Positions 52,495-62,253 are shown, numbered from the stretch's first letter. The stretch is DNA of 64,000 nt from Rikenella microfusus (GCA_020722575.1 DYKN01000001.1:62001-126000); one strand, 5' to 3'. The notes: generated by a model not told the origin, from the letters alone. Numbers and translations are program-made.

Positions 52495-55134
52495 TCAGGA
52501 ATCGCCGCATTTCGAGGAGCCGCAGTTCTTACATATCAGGCAGCCTTCCTGGTAAACAAGGTTTTCCGATCCACATTCACGGCATTTCCCTTTTGCCCTT
52601 GTACCATCAGGGATATACCTTTTCAGTGCTCTCTCAACACCATTCTTCCAATTGTTTATGGAATCACTATCGAGTTTAAGTGATTGAATCAGGTTAACAA
52701 CATCTGGAATAGGCATTCCGTAACGAAGGACACCGGAAATAAGTTTGGCGTAATTCCAGAACTCTGGCTTAAACATGTGCGACAAGCCCCCGAGTGTATT
52801 TTTGTAACCGTATTTATCGGTATACTGGAAGTCATAACGCGTATTTCCATCTTCATCTTTGTTCTTGATAATCTTGCCTTTTACGATTGATTTCGGGATG
52901 GGGAACATCTCCTCGTCGGCCATTCCGGTAAAGATTTCATACGGTCTGCCATCTTTCAGGCCTACGAAAGCTATCCAGTTTTCATCGTTATTCTTGAATC
53001 TTATTATGTCGCAATCGAGTACTTTGGGTCTTTTTGGTCGTTCTATCACTGTATTCTGATTGCCGTTAGCGTTGATAAGCACTCCGTTACGTGAACCTTC
53101 GCGGTAAACGGTTACTCCTTTACAACCAGATTTCCATGCCGTCAGATATAATTCGCTTACAAGTTCTTCTTGAACATCGGCTGGCAGGTTGATGGTAACG
53201 CTTATGGAATGATCAACCCATTTCTGGATAGCACCCTGCATCCTTACCTTTGCAACCCAGTCAATATCGGCGGAAGTTGATTTATAATAAGGTGACCTGG
53301 CAACGATTTCATGGATTTCCTGATCGCTCATTCTTTTAACCATTTCGGGATCGTAGCCGTTAATCTTCATCCAGTCAACAAATTTATGATGGAAAACAGT
53401 GTATTCTTCCCATGAATCACCCACTTCATCCCTGAAAGTGATATTTACATCTTTGTCGTTAGGATTAACTTTTCTTCTCCTTTTATAGTAAACGCTGAAA
53501 ACGGGCTCTATGCCAGAGGTGGTCTGGGTCATAATGCTTGTTGTTCCTGTTGGAGCAACGGTCAACAGTGCGATATTTCTTCTGCCATGTTTGACCATAT
53601 TTTCATACAACACTGGATCGGCTTCCTTGAGGCGCAGGATAAAGAGATTATTTTTTTCTCTGCCTGGGTCGTAGATTTTGAAGGAACCTCTTTCCATGGC
53701 AAGATATACTGAAGCCCGGTAAGCCTCAAGGGCGAGTGTTTTGTGAACTTCGATAGAAAAGTCTATTGCATCATCGCTTCCGTAGCGAAGCCCAAGTGCA
53801 GCAAGCATATCGCCTTCACCTGTGATGCCTATACCCATTCTTCTGACCTGTTCTGACTTTTTGCGGATATTTTTCCAGAGATTCTTCTCAACGAGCTTCA
53901 GCTCTTCAGGTTCAGGGTCGGCTTCAATTTTTGCAAGTATTGAGTCGATTTTTTCTATCTCAAGGTCAATTATATCGTCCATGATTCTCTGGGCGATACC
54001 TACATGTTCTTTAAACAGGTCGAAATTGAATCTGGCATTTTCAGTGAATGGGTTTTCCACGTAGCTATACAGGTTAATAGCCAGAAGGCGACAACTGTCG
54101 TATGGGCAGAGAGGTATTTCACCGCACGGGTTTGTTGAGACGGTCTGATAGCCAAGGTCGGCATAGCAGTCGGGAACGCTTTCGCGGATGATGGTATCCC
54201 AGAATAGTACACCTGGTTCTGCCGATTTCCAGGCATTATGGATAATCTTATTCCAGAGTTCCGTAGCATCAATATCGCGGGTAAATTTTGGTTTATCGGA
54301 GTCGATCGGATATTGTTGGCGGAACATGGTTTTTTTCTCGACGGCATGCATAAACTCATCGGTAATTTTAACCGAGATATTTGCGCCTGTCACTTTTCCG
54401 GTTTCCAGCTTGGCATCAATGAATGCTGTTGAATCGGGATGTTTGATTGATATTGAGAGCATCAGTGCGCCCCGGCGACCATCCTGGGCAACTTCGCGTG
54501 TACTGTTTGAATAGCGTTCCATAAAGGGAACAACACCTGTTGAAGTGAGGGCACTATTCAATACCGGCATGCCCTTGGGGCGAATGTGTGAAAGATCATG
54601 CCCCACACCCCCACGCCTCTTCATCAGCTGAACCTGCTCCTGATCAATTTTCATTATTCCGCCGTAAGAGTCGGAAGGTCCCTCATTACCAATTACAAAA
54701 CAATTGGAAAGTGAAGCAATCTGAAAATCATTACCTATTCCTGTCATTGAACCACCTTGAGGTACAATGTACCTGAAATCTTTTAACACACTGTAAATAA
54801 ATTCCTCCGGTAATGGATTTTTGTACTTTTTTTCTATACGGTGAATTTCTCTTGCCAGCCGGCGATGCATATCATCGGGCGTCTTTTCGTAAAGATTCCC
54901 GAATGAATCCTTCAATGCATATTTGTTTGTCCATACTCGGGCCGCAAGCTCATCGTTATTAAAATATTTAAGGCTCGCTTCCATAACCTCATCATGAGAA
55001 AAGAGTGTCCGTTTAACCTTATTAAAAGCATTAGTATTACCTGTCTTATTTTCTTCACCTGTTAAAGGCTGTGTCGTCTGTTTTTCAATTTTCTTATCCG
55101 ACACCTCTGGTTTCTGGACAAAAAGTTTTCCCAT
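52495..55134 (-). CDS. nrdJ: Adenosylcobalamin-dependent (class II) ribonucleotide reductase
   Basis: 879 residues. The barrel core has FQIASLSNCFVIG (first redox Cys), KRRGGVGHDLSHIRP, STNPCGEIPL (radical/redox Cys region) and LTVAPTGTTSIM near 550, the class II signature. The C-terminal tail ends in a four-cysteine zinc-ribbon-like module (CREC, CLICKNC) followed by SSKCGDS, which may serve re-reduction of the active site. It makes deoxyribonucleotides and needs vitamin B12, independent of oxygen. I see no cobalamin riboswitch upstream; the leader instead holds an inverted repeat and a direct repeat. First about 40 residues are polar and poorly conserved. Confidence 0.93.
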   Translation of the reverse strand: MGKLFVQKPEVSDKKIEKQTTQPLTGEENKTGNTNAFNKVKRTLFSHDEVMEASLKYFNNDELAARVWTNKYALKDSFGNLYEKTPDDMHRRLAREIHRIEKKYKNPLPEEFIYSVLKDFRYIVPQGGSMTGIGNDFQIASLSNCFVIGNEGPSDSYGGIMKIDQEQVQLMKRRGGVGHDLSHIRPKGMPVLNSALTSTGVVPFMERYSNSTREVAQDGRRGALMLSISIKHPDSTAFIDAKLETGKVTGANISVKITDEFMHAVEKKTMFRQQYPIDSDKPKFTRDIDATELWNKIIHNAWKSAEPGVLFWDTIIRESVPDCYADLGYQTVSTNPCGEIPLCPYDSCRLLAINLYSYVENPFTENARFNFDLFKEHVGIAQRIMDDIIDLEIEKIDSILAKIEADPEPEELKLVEKNLWKNIRKKSEQVRRMGIGITGEGDMLAALGLRYGSDDAIDFSIEVHKTLALEAYRASVYLAMERGSFKIYDPGREKNNLFILRLKEADPVLYENMVKHGRRNIALLTVAPTGTTSIMTQTTSGIEPVFSVYYKRRRKVNPNDKDVNITFRDEVGDSWEEYTVFHHKFVDWMKINGYDPEMVKRMSDQEIHEIVARSPYYKSTSADIDWVAKVRMQGAIQKWVDHSISVTINLPADVQEELVSELYLTAWKSGCKGVTVYREGSRNGVLINANGNQNTVIERPKRPKVLDCDIIRFKNNDENWIAFVGLKDGRPYEIFTGMADEEMFPIPKSIVKGKIIKNKDEDGNTRYDFQYTDKYGYKNTLGGLSHMFKPEFWNYAKLISGVLRYGMPIPDVVNLIQSLKLDSDSINNWKNGVERALKRYIPDGTRAKGKCRECGSENLVYQEGCLICKNCGSSKCGDS

Positions 55135-55175
55135 ATTAAATTCAGATTAAAACATTATACGTTGAAAAAGATTAA

Positions 55176-55197
55176 GTTAAACTACCACCAGTTTAAC
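55176..55197 (-). repeat. Perfect inverted repeat in the nrdJ leader
   Basis: GTTAAACT and AGTTTAAC (8 bases each) pair around a six-base spacer, 41 bases upstream of the nrdJ start codon. It could be an operator or a leader hairpin. It does not resemble the NrdR box as I know it. Confidence 0.6.
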
Positions 55198-55320
55198 AGG
55201 CGGGTAACTGCTAAAATATACAAGAGTGAATCTTAATGCAAGATAATAAATTTAAGATTATTAACATTTGATACAGGAGTTATCAACCGTTATTTTTATT
55301 GTCTGATATACAGAATATTA

Positions 55321-55338
55321 TGTAACATTTTTGTAACA
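55321..55338. repeat. Direct repeat TGTAACA, 11-base period, upstream of nrdJ
   Basis: TGTAACA occurs at 55321-55327 and again at 55332-55338, one helical turn apart, about 190 bases ahead of nrdJ and 48 bases beyond the receptor-gene terminator. Spacing is compatible with a regulator binding one face of the DNA, but two 7-mers may arise by chance. Confidence 0.35.
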
Positions 55339-55385
55339 CATATTATCTAAAAAATTAAAAATCAATATATTGTACTTGAAAAAAA

Positions 55386-55411
55386 CAAGGGGGCATTTAA
55401 GTGCCCCCTTG
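55386..55411 (-). terminator. Intrinsic terminator after the Oar-like receptor gene
   Basis: CAAGGGGGCA and TGCCCCCTTG form a ten-base perfect stem with a six-base loop, followed on the minus strand by seven T residues. It begins 19 bases after the stop codon of the receptor gene, which makes it a classical factor-independent terminator and separates that gene from nrdJ. Confidence 0.9.
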
Positions 55412-55430
55412 CAGGAAAGTCTTTTAAATA

Positions 55431-58400
55431 TTAGTTAAAGGTATATCTCAGTCCTAACTGCAGAGCCCATGTACTTGAGGTGGTATTAACATTTGTGAAG
55501 GTAGATTCGGGCAATGTACCTCCTGCTTCAACCATTTTGAATACGGGCTTATTTGATACAATCCTTGATGAGAGGATAGAGCCGTTGTTAAGAGTGAGTT
55601 TTTTATAGACACCCCAGTTTTTGTTCAGGAGGTTACCGAAATTAAGGATATCGGCTGTAATCTGCAGTGAGTTTCTTTTTCCGCCGACGTTGACGAAAAG
55701 ATCCTGAAGGATTTTCAGGTCAAATCTGTGATACCATGGGAAGAAGGCTCCATTACGTTTTGCATATTGCCCAAGGTGGTTTCTCAGGTATTTATCCTGT
55801 GCTACGTATGCCCAGAAAGCAGAAGCCTGTTGAGCGGCAGTGTATTTTACCTGTCCTCCCACGATGAAATCCTCGAAAGTTATTTCTGTCTGGTCTTTCG
55901 GGATATAGATCAGGTCGGCATTTACGCCATCGTTGTTAAAGTCGTTTGAATATCTGTATGAGAAGTTTCCTGCCACATAACCTGAGTAGAATACTGATAC
56001 TGTTGTAGCGGCATGTTTCAGGTACTCAAATTTATAGCTTAGAGAGCCAACGAGGCGATGAGGAGTCAGGTACTGGGAATAGCTGAGATCAAGGTCGTTC
56101 TGGCCTCTAACGGAGAGGTTATTCGACCATGCTGAGGCAGCCTGTGATCCCGGGTTACCGGTGATATCTTTTGCTATTGCTGCGGTATAAGCAAACATAC
56201 CGTTAAAGTTATGTATTATCGGGAAGTCGAGTTGTGCGGTAAATGTCCAGCTATAACCTTTGTTTGTGTTTGTAAGTAGCATTACTTCAGAAAGATTTGA
56301 ATAGACCTTTCTTCCAGCGGTTGACCATACAGGTCTTGTATCAGGGCCGTCGTAATGTGGAATATCTGCCGGTTTAAGATTCAGGTTCTTCTGGACGATA
56401 GCATTAATATCCTGTGTATAGGTGCCTTCAAGTGTCAGTAACATGTCGAGCGGAAGTTTTATTTCTGCTGCAAGGCTTGTTCTCCATACCTGTGGCATTT
56501 TGAAATTATGATCAATAGATGCAATTGAGCTGGGAGGCTTTGTTCCTGCCGTCATCGGGAACAAAGGATCCTGAGTATGAGTTGTTGGATTATAATTTGT
56601 TGCATTCAGGTTGTAGAACGGATCGGCATTAAATTTAATAGAATCGAGTGCAGCGGTTGAAGTAATTTCTACTGTGTTCTGAAGCATGCCACTGTTGGTT
56701 GGTTGGTTGGTAAACCAGACAAACGGCAGGCGGCCTGTGAATATACCGGTTCCTCCTCTGATTTTAAGCATTCTATTACCAAAGACATCCCAGTTAAATC
56801 CAACTCTGGGAGAAGGAATGATTTTAACTTCAGGCCATTGGCCAAGATCAAGTTTAATGCCATTTTCAAAGGTAAGTTCCTCAACGGCAGGGTTTGATTT
56901 AAGTTCGTTCATATATAAAGGCATATCGAACCGTATACCGTAAGTGATTTTGAAGTTATCGAGGATGCTGTATTCATCCTGAGCATAGGCTGATAGTTGT
57001 CCAAATCCAAGTTCGGCAACAGGTTTGGGGTTATCGGGATCGAATGAGTAGGTAATTGCGAAAGCAATTGGCTGATAGCCCGGTACACCGTTTACGTGAT
57101 TTACAAACGACTGAAGGTCTCTGAACCTGTAATAGCTTGTTCCATAACGCATAAAAGAGTTGCCGAAGTAGAGGTATTCAAACGATGCACCGGCTGTAAT
57201 GTTATGACGTCCTGTTTTGTATGTGACATTATCAACAATTGTGTACACATTATTAACTACATTATTGTTAAAGGAGAACAGCTCGTATCCTGCACTCATA
57301 TATGCGTTAAGCGGGGTACCTCCGTCCCAGATGTCAATGAATGGGAATATATCACTGTTACTGGTCCTTGTGTCCTGTATCATGGTGACAGTACCGAGTA
57401 TCTGGTTTGAGAGTGCGTTTGACAGATTGCTGTTAAGTTCGGCTGAAAGTGAGTAAACAGTGTTGAGAAATCCGTAGTTTGTGTTTTTAAACGACATCGC
57501 ATTCGCACTAACCCTGCTTGATGAGGCTCTTGGGTTGGGGGCACTGGTTCCGTTGACAAGCTGGTCGTTGGTTGACCGCACGGCATTGAATCTGAGGCTG
57601 AATTTATGCCTGGCGGTTATGTTCCAGTCGAGCCTGCCAAGCACTTTGAAATTTTCTGTTGCGAAGACTCCATAATTATCAAATGGACCGGTTACATATC
57701 CAAACTGTGATTGTAGAAAATTTGAGAATTTTATCAGGGAGTCGGCCGGTACACGGCTTATGTTTGGATCTCCGAGGTTGTTAACTCCGGGTCGGTATGC
57801 CTGCCATTCCATACCCGGACGAGTTGATGTTTCAAATTCTCCGTTAACGAAGAAGAAAAGTTTGTTTTTGATAATTGGTCCGCCGACTCTGGCACCCAGA
57901 ATTTTTGTTGATGTTTTTGCTGCAGGAGGCAGTTCAAAGTCTCCAACCCATTTACCATTGAATGACTGGTCGCGGTAAAATGAATAAATTGAAGCCGAAT
58001 ACTGGTTGGTTCCTTTACGGGTAATTGCATTTATGCCTGCTCCTGTAAAGTTTGCCTGGCGCACATCAAACGGGGTGACGTTTACCTGTATTTCCTCAAT
58101 CGCGTCGAGAGAGATTGGCTCTGCGTCACCGCCCGGCATATTTCTGCTGCTGAGTCCGAAATTATTATTGAAGTTTGATCCGTCAATAACAATGTTATTA
58201 TATCTTCCGTCGCGGCCTGCAAAGCTATTGTTACCTCCATAAAGTGGGGAGAGACGAATAAAGTCGTTTATACTTCTGTTTATTGACGGGAGTGTGGAAA
58301 TATCATCACTTCTGATATTCATTGAAACACCTGTCTTCATTGAGTTGAACGCACTCGGGCGGGCTCCTACTACAACTACTTCGGTAAGTTCCTGACTGCT

Positions 58401-58766
58401 TTCAGCCAGAGATGCGTTGAGATTAAAAGTCTCACCAAGAAAAAGTGTAATGTCAGTAAAGTTCTTCTTTGTATATCCTACAAATGAAACTTCCACTCTA
58501 TAGGGTCCACCAGGCCTCATACCCTGAATAAAATAAAAACCTTCAGTATTGGCTGAAGCCCCATAAAGTGTACCCGACGGTTCATGAACTGCAACTATTG
58601 TTGCACCCGGCATGGCTGCACCTTCGGTGTCAGTAATCTTTCCGGCCATTGATGATGTTGTCGCTCCCTGCCCGAAAAGAAAAACAGGCAGAAATGCAAG
58701 CATCAGCGCTGTTGCTAATTGTCTTGTCTTTCTAATCATAGTTTCAGGATTAAGTTTAGTACTCAT
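55431..58766 (-). CDS. Oar-like TonB-dependent receptor with carboxypeptidase-regulatory-like N-terminal domain
   Basis: 1111 residues from 58766, or 1102 from the ATG at 58739 that sits closer to the signal peptide (ALMLAFLPVFLFGQ). A carboxypeptidase-regulatory-like domain (about 48-125, GKITDTEGAAMPGATIVAV) precedes a plug (GARPSAFNSMKTGVSM, GRDGRYNNIVIDGSNFNNNF) and a long barrel ending LQLGLRYTFN. This is the Oar/OmpA-related receptor pattern rather than SusC; no SusD gene follows, so the substrate is unknown. Outer-membrane protein. It stands alone, with its own strong terminator. Confidence 0.88.
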   Translation of the reverse strand: MSTKLNPETMIRKTRQLATALMLAFLPVFLFGQGATTSSMAGKITDTEGAAMPGATIVAVHEPSGTLYGASANTEGFYFIQGMRPGGPYRVEVSFVGYTKKNFTDITLFLGETFNLNASLAESSQELTEVVVVGARPSAFNSMKTGVSMNIRSDDISTLPSINRSINDFIRLSPLYGGNNSFAGRDGRYNNIVIDGSNFNNNFGLSSRNMPGGDAEPISLDAIEEIQVNVTPFDVRQANFTGAGINAITRKGTNQYSASIYSFYRDQSFNGKWVGDFELPPAAKTSTKILGARVGGPIIKNKLFFFVNGEFETSTRPGMEWQAYRPGVNNLGDPNISRVPADSLIKFSNFLQSQFGYVTGPFDNYGVFATENFKVLGRLDWNITARHKFSLRFNAVRSTNDQLVNGTSAPNPRASSSRVSANAMSFKNTNYGFLNTVYSLSAELNSNLSNALSNQILGTVTMIQDTRTSNSDIFPFIDIWDGGTPLNAYMSAGYELFSFNNNVVNNVYTIVDNVTYKTGRHNITAGASFEYLYFGNSFMRYGTSYYRFRDLQSFVNHVNGVPGYQPIAFAITYSFDPDNPKPVAELGFGQLSAYAQDEYSILDNFKITYGIRFDMPLYMNELKSNPAVEELTFENGIKLDLGQWPEVKIIPSPRVGFNWDVFGNRMLKIRGGTGIFTGRLPFVWFTNQPTNSGMLQNTVEITSTAALDSIKFNADPFYNLNATNYNPTTHTQDPLFPMTAGTKPPSSIASIDHNFKMPQVWRTSLAAEIKLPLDMLLTLEGTYTQDINAIVQKNLNLKPADIPHYDGPDTRPVWSTAGRKVYSNLSEVMLLTNTNKGYSWTFTAQLDFPIIHNFNGMFAYTAAIAKDITGNPGSQAASAWSNNLSVRGQNDLDLSYSQYLTPHRLVGSLSYKFEYLKHAATTVSVFYSGYVAGNFSYRYSNDFNNDGVNADLIYIPKDQTEITFEDFIVGGQVKYTAAQQASAFWAYVAQDKYLRNHLGQYAKRNGAFFPWYHRFDLKILQDLFVNVGGKRNSLQITADILNFGNLLNKNWGVYKKLTLNNGSILSSRIVSNKPVFKMVEAGGTLPESTFTNVNTTSSTWALQLGLRYTFN

Positions 58767-58888
58767 TTATTAGAATTTATTGTTGAACATAAAGGTTATA
58801 TTTAAGAATCAAAAAAATAAAATGCACGTAAAAATATTGATTCATCGGCATTAAAAGAAAAATTTGAATTAATAATTATTAACAACAT

Positions 58889-60145
58889 TTAAACCTGGTT
58901 TTTAGAATCTTGTTCAAATTCCTGAAAAATTTTTTTGAAAATTTTTTCTGTTGAACCTCTATTTTCCTCAACATATTTTAAAAGTATTTCAGAGATGCTT
59001 TTGTAGAATATGCTGTCAGTCAGCAATCTGTCTAAAATAGTCTGGAATTCTTTATAGTTTCTGAAGCAAAATGCACCTTTCAGGTTAATGAGATCGATGG
59101 CTTCTTTGAACTTAAGGTGGTTTGGACCGAACAGAACCGGTACGCCCCAGCAGGCAGGTTCAAGTATATTGTGAATCCCTTTCCCAAAACCTCCACCTAC
59201 TGCGGAAATATGTGCATACCTGTATGCAGATGAAAGAATACCTACGGTATCAATTAAAAGGATTCTTGCATCTTTATGTTTTTCTGAGAATTGTGAAAGC
59301 CTTATACAACTGGGTTTCAGGATTTTCTCGAGTCTTTCGATATTAGGCCTACTGGGTTCATGAGGAGCGAAGATCCATTTCATTCTTCCTGGATTGGCAT
59401 TAATATATTCTGCTATTATATCCTCATCCGAATTCCAACTGCTGCCTGCGAGGAAAGCTTTTTCACCGTTCAGGAATTGTTCAATCGCCGGGACGGCAGA
59501 AGCTGATGAAGCTATCTTTGCAACCCTGTCGAAACGGGTATCACCTGCAACAGTAATATTTTCAACTCCGGCCTGTGAAAGTAGTGATGCAGACCTGGAA
59601 TCCTGAACAAAAATATGTGTGAATTTCTTCAGAATATTTAGAAAAAAACTGCCATACCACCTGAAAAAATGCTGGTCAGGCCTGAAAATTCCCGAGACCA
59701 GATAAACCGGTATTGCGTTTCTATTAAGTTCAGATATATAATTATTCCAGAACTCATATTTAATAAAAATTGCCTTTTCACACCTTATGGTTCTGATAAA
59801 ATAGACAGCATTCCTTTTTGTATCGGCAGGAAGGTAGCATATATAATCGGCCAGGGGATAATTTTTCCTTATTTCATACCCTGATGGGGAAAAAAATGTA
59901 AGAATTATTTTGAAATCCGGCAGTTCTTCTTTAATTTTTTCAATTAGAGGTCGTCCCTGTTCAAATTCTCCCAGTGAGGCACAATGAACCCAGACTATTC
60001 TGTGAAATTCTGCAGTAGCTGAAGCCAGTTTCTTTCTCCATTCTCTCCTCCCTTTTATCCATAGTTTTGCCTTTGTATTTAAGGGGCTGGCAAGAAATAT
60101 GGCAAAAGTATAAAGATATACTGCAATATTATAAATGAATTTCAT
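58889..60145 (-). CDS. waaA: Kdo transferase WaaA (3-deoxy-D-manno-octulosonic-acid transferase)
   Basis: 418 residues. An N-terminal membrane anchor (about 4-20) is followed by the GT30 signature VWVHCASLGEFEQGRPLIE, TFFSPSGYEIRKNYPLADYICYLPAD, FIKYEFWNNYI, and in the C-terminal GT-B half FAPHEPSRPNIERLE and GGGFGKGIHNILEPACWGVP. It adds Kdo to lipid A precursors at the inner face of the cytoplasmic membrane. This confirms a Gram-negative envelope with LPS. Lone gene, divergent from the histidine kinase. Confidence 0.95.
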   Translation of the reverse strand: MKFIYNIAVYLYTFAIFLASPLNTKAKLWIKGRREWRKKLASATAEFHRIVWVHCASLGEFEQGRPLIEKIKEELPDFKIILTFFSPSGYEIRKNYPLADYICYLPADTKRNAVYFIRTIRCEKAIFIKYEFWNNYISELNRNAIPVYLVSGIFRPDQHFFRWYGSFFLNILKKFTHIFVQDSRSASLLSQAGVENITVAGDTRFDRVAKIASSASAVPAIEQFLNGEKAFLAGSSWNSDEDIIAEYINANPGRMKWIFAPHEPSRPNIERLEKILKPSCIRLSQFSEKHKDARILLIDTVGILSSAYRYAHISAVGGGFGKGIHNILEPACWGVPVLFGPNHLKFKEAIDLINLKGAFCFRNYKEFQTILDRLLTDSIFYKSISEILLKYVEENRGSTEKIFKKIFQEFEQDSKNQV

Positions 60146-60161
60146 AGGTAAATTTTCGGCA

Positions 60162-60169
60162 CAAATGTA
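60162..60169 (-). promoter_or_regulatory. Candidate -7 element for waaA
   Basis: On the minus strand TACATTTG fits TAnnTTTG, 17 bases upstream of the waaA start, in the 113-base divergent gap. Close to the start codon, so the leader would be very short. Confidence 0.35.
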
Positions 60170-60232
60170 ATAAAAGAGATAGATATGACTCTAATGTGAG
60201 GATGTTACATTATTATTAAAAAATAATCTTGT

Positions 60233-60240
60233 TACTTTTG
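60233..60240 (+). promoter_or_regulatory. Candidate -7 element for the histidine kinase gene
   Basis: TACTTTTG fits TAnnTTTG, 19 bases before the ATG at 60259. No clear -33 element. Confidence 0.35.
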
Positions 60241-60258
60241 TGAAATAATTATGTTGAG

Positions 60259-61206
60259 ATGGTAAGGCTTGTTGCCCTGATAATTTCCATAGTCCTTCAG
60301 GTTATTGCGGCTGTGATTGCTGTAAAATTTGTTAGATTGACAAAGTACAGGCTTTCATGGATTCTACTTTCGCTTGCATTTGTCTTTATGGCTGTTAGAA
60401 AACTAATACAACTTTCTGAATTTTTGCGAGGGACACCTTCCTATATTTGGCAAATGATTGATGAGTGGATGGGAGTGCTTATCTCTTTTATGATAATAGT
60501 TGGTGTTATCCTTATAAGAGAGATATTCTATTCTTTAAAGAAGGCTGAGGCAGACAGGTTGAAGACTGAAAGAAGGGTTTTGAGTGCCATAATCAATACC
60601 GAAGAGAATGAAAAGAAGCGATTTGCCAAAGACCTTCACGATGGGCTTGGGCCTCTTCTTTCAACTGTAAAGATGGCTCTTTCAGCACTTAACGGGAAAA
60701 TTAATGACCCCGCTGGGATTGAAATATTACAGAATACCAATCACGTGGTTAACGAAGCAATAAATACAATCAAGGAAGTTTCAAATAATCTAAGTCCTCA
60801 TGTACTTGAAAATTTCGGCCTTTCGAGTGCAATAGGTGCTTTTGCGGCAAAAGTTAACCAGATAAAGGCTCTGGAAGTGGATTTCAGATCAAATATGGAA
60901 GGGATCAGACTTGAAGCCGATAAGGAAGTTATTGTTTACCGTGCAGTTTGTGAGCTTATAAATAATTCACTTGTTCATTCAGGTGCATCGAAGATCGACA
61001 TAGAGCTGAATAAACATGACAGATTCGTAACCTTACAATATTCAGATAATGGGAGAGGATTTGATACTTCAATACTTGGCACAGAAGATTGCACGGGAAT
61101 GGGACTTTCGAATATAGAAACACGCGTAAAGTCAATTGACGGCATATTTTTTATTGAAAGCAACAGGGGAAAGGGCACAAGTGCCCTTATCAAAATTATT
61201 GACTGA
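60259..61206 (+). CDS. Sensor histidine kinase, HisKA_3 (NarX/DesK-like)
   Basis: 315 residues. Three transmembrane helices (about 4-24, 33-50, 69-90) with only short external loops suggest sensing within the membrane. A coiled linker leads to the HisKA_3 box with phospho-accepting His127 in FAKDLHDGLGPLLSTVK, then the ATPase domain with ELINNSLVHSGAS, DNGRGFD and GMGLSNIETRV. It phosphorylates the LuxR-type regulator encoded 31 bases downstream. Signal unknown. No periplasmic sensor domain is visible. Confidence 0.92.
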   Translation: MVRLVALIISIVLQVIAAVIAVKFVRLTKYRLSWILLSLAFVFMAVRKLIQLSEFLRGTPSYIWQMIDEWMGVLISFMIIVGVILIREIFYSLKKAEADRLKTERRVLSAIINTEENEKKRFAKDLHDGLGPLLSTVKMALSALNGKINDPAGIEILQNTNHVVNEAINTIKEVSNNLSPHVLENFGLSSAIGAFAAKVNQIKALEVDFRSNMEGIRLEADKEVIVYRAVCELINNSLVHSGASKIDIELNKHDRFVTLQYSDNGRGFDTSILGTEDCTGMGLSNIETRVKSIDGIFFIESNRGKGTSALIKIID

Positions 61207-61237
61207 CAGTTTGAAGTTAAAGAAAGAGGCACCAATT

Positions 61238-61879
61238 ATGGAGAAGACAAAAATAATAATAGTTGACGATCACCAGCTTTTTCGAAAGGGGCTCAGGCTG
61301 CTTCTTGAGACAATACCGGAATTTGAAATTACAGGAGAAGCCTCAAACGGGGAAGAGCTTATTGATCTTCTCGGAGAACAGAATGCGAATGTGATTTTGA
61401 TGGATATAAGCATGCCTGTTCTCGATGGTATTGAAGCAACAGCACGTGCTCTTGAAATTGATCCCGGACTGAATATCATTGCACTTTCTATGTATGGTGA
61501 GGAAGACTACTATTACAGAATGACTGAAGCAGGAGCAAAGGGATTCTTGCTTAAAGATTCTGATATCTCGGAAGTCAGAGATGCTATCTTTACAGTAAGC
61601 CGCGGCGGTACATATTTCTCACAACAACTTCTGCAAAATGTCATCAGAAAAATTAAGTATCGGGAATCGGAACAAAAAAGTGCAAAGCTTTCAAAAAGAG
61701 AAAAGGAAATTCTGTTAAAAATATGTGAAGGCCTTTCAAACCATGAAATCGCCGATGCCCTGTACATAAGCAAACGAACTGTTGATAAGCATAGAGCAAA
61801 CCTCCTCGAAAAAACTGGATCAAAAAATACAGCAAGCCTGATACTTTATGCAATCAGAAATAAATTAATAGAAATCTGA
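61238..61879 (+). CDS. NarL/FixJ-type response regulator with LuxR HTH
   Basis: Start at 61238 (213 residues, MEKTKIIIVDDHQLFRKG); the open frame runs 34 codons further into the kinase gene but those residues are not family-like. The receiver domain has Asp10/Asp11 and phospho-acceptor Asp56 in LMDISMP; a LuxR-type helix-turn-helix lies at about 148-207 (LSKREKEILLKICEGLSNHE, ISKRTVDKHRANLL). It is the likely partner of the kinase just upstream. Targets unknown. Confidence 0.94.
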   Translation: MEKTKIIIVDDHQLFRKGLRLLLETIPEFEITGEASNGEELIDLLGEQNANVILMDISMPVLDGIEATARALEIDPGLNIIALSMYGEEDYYYRMTEAGAKGFLLKDSDISEVRDAIFTVSRGGTYFSQQLLQNVIRKIKYRESEQKSAKLSKREKEILLKICEGLSNHEIADALYISKRTVDKHRANLLEKTGSKNTASLILYAIRNKLIEI

Positions 61880-61887
61880 ATAGTGTC

Positions 61888-62253
61888 ATGTCAGATCTCC
61901 TTAAAATAGGCCCTGCCGGCGAAGAAGCTGCTGTAAACCTGCTAAAAGAAAAAGGGTACAAGATACGGCATCGAAACTGGAAATGGGGACAGAAAGAAAT
62001 AGATATCATTGCCGAAAATGACGACGTTATAGTGTTTGTGGAGGTAAAAACAAGGAAAGACGATTATTGGCTTCATCCACGCGATGCCGTAACCGATAAA
62101 AAACAAAAAATGATAATTTTTGCCGCAGATAATTATATCCGGATATATAACATTGAAAAAGAATGCAGATTCGATATAATTACCGTTATTACCGATGGTA
62201 AGAACAATGCTCTGGAACACATTGAGAATGCCTTTTATCCTACTCTAAAATAA
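61888..62253 (+). CDS. yraN: YraN/UPF0102 family putative endonuclease
   Basis: 121 residues with GEEAAVNLLKEKGYKIRHRN near the N-terminus, and the nuclease-like core EIDIIAENDDVIVFVEVKTR (D...ExK), as in Holliday-junction resolvase-related folds. YraN function is not established; a DNA-processing role is presumed from the fold. It follows the response regulator by eight bases and is probably co-transcribed with it. Confidence 0.92.
   Translation: MSDLLKIGPAGEEAAVNLLKEKGYKIRHRNWKWGQKEIDIIAENDDVIVFVEVKTRKDDYWLHPRDAVTDKKQKMIIFAADNYIRIYNIEKECRFDIITVITDGKNNALEHIENAFYPTLK

Noticed and set aside
55135..55430. Cobalamin riboswitch ahead of nrdJ
   Set aside because: No sequence resembling the conserved GCCACTG B12 box or the core stems was seen on the minus strand; CCACCAG at 55185 is only the loop of the inverted repeat.
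55431..58766. SusC-type receptor of a polysaccharide utilisation locus
   Set aside because: No SusD gene or glycoside hydrolases adjacent, and the plug and N-terminal pattern is Oar-like.
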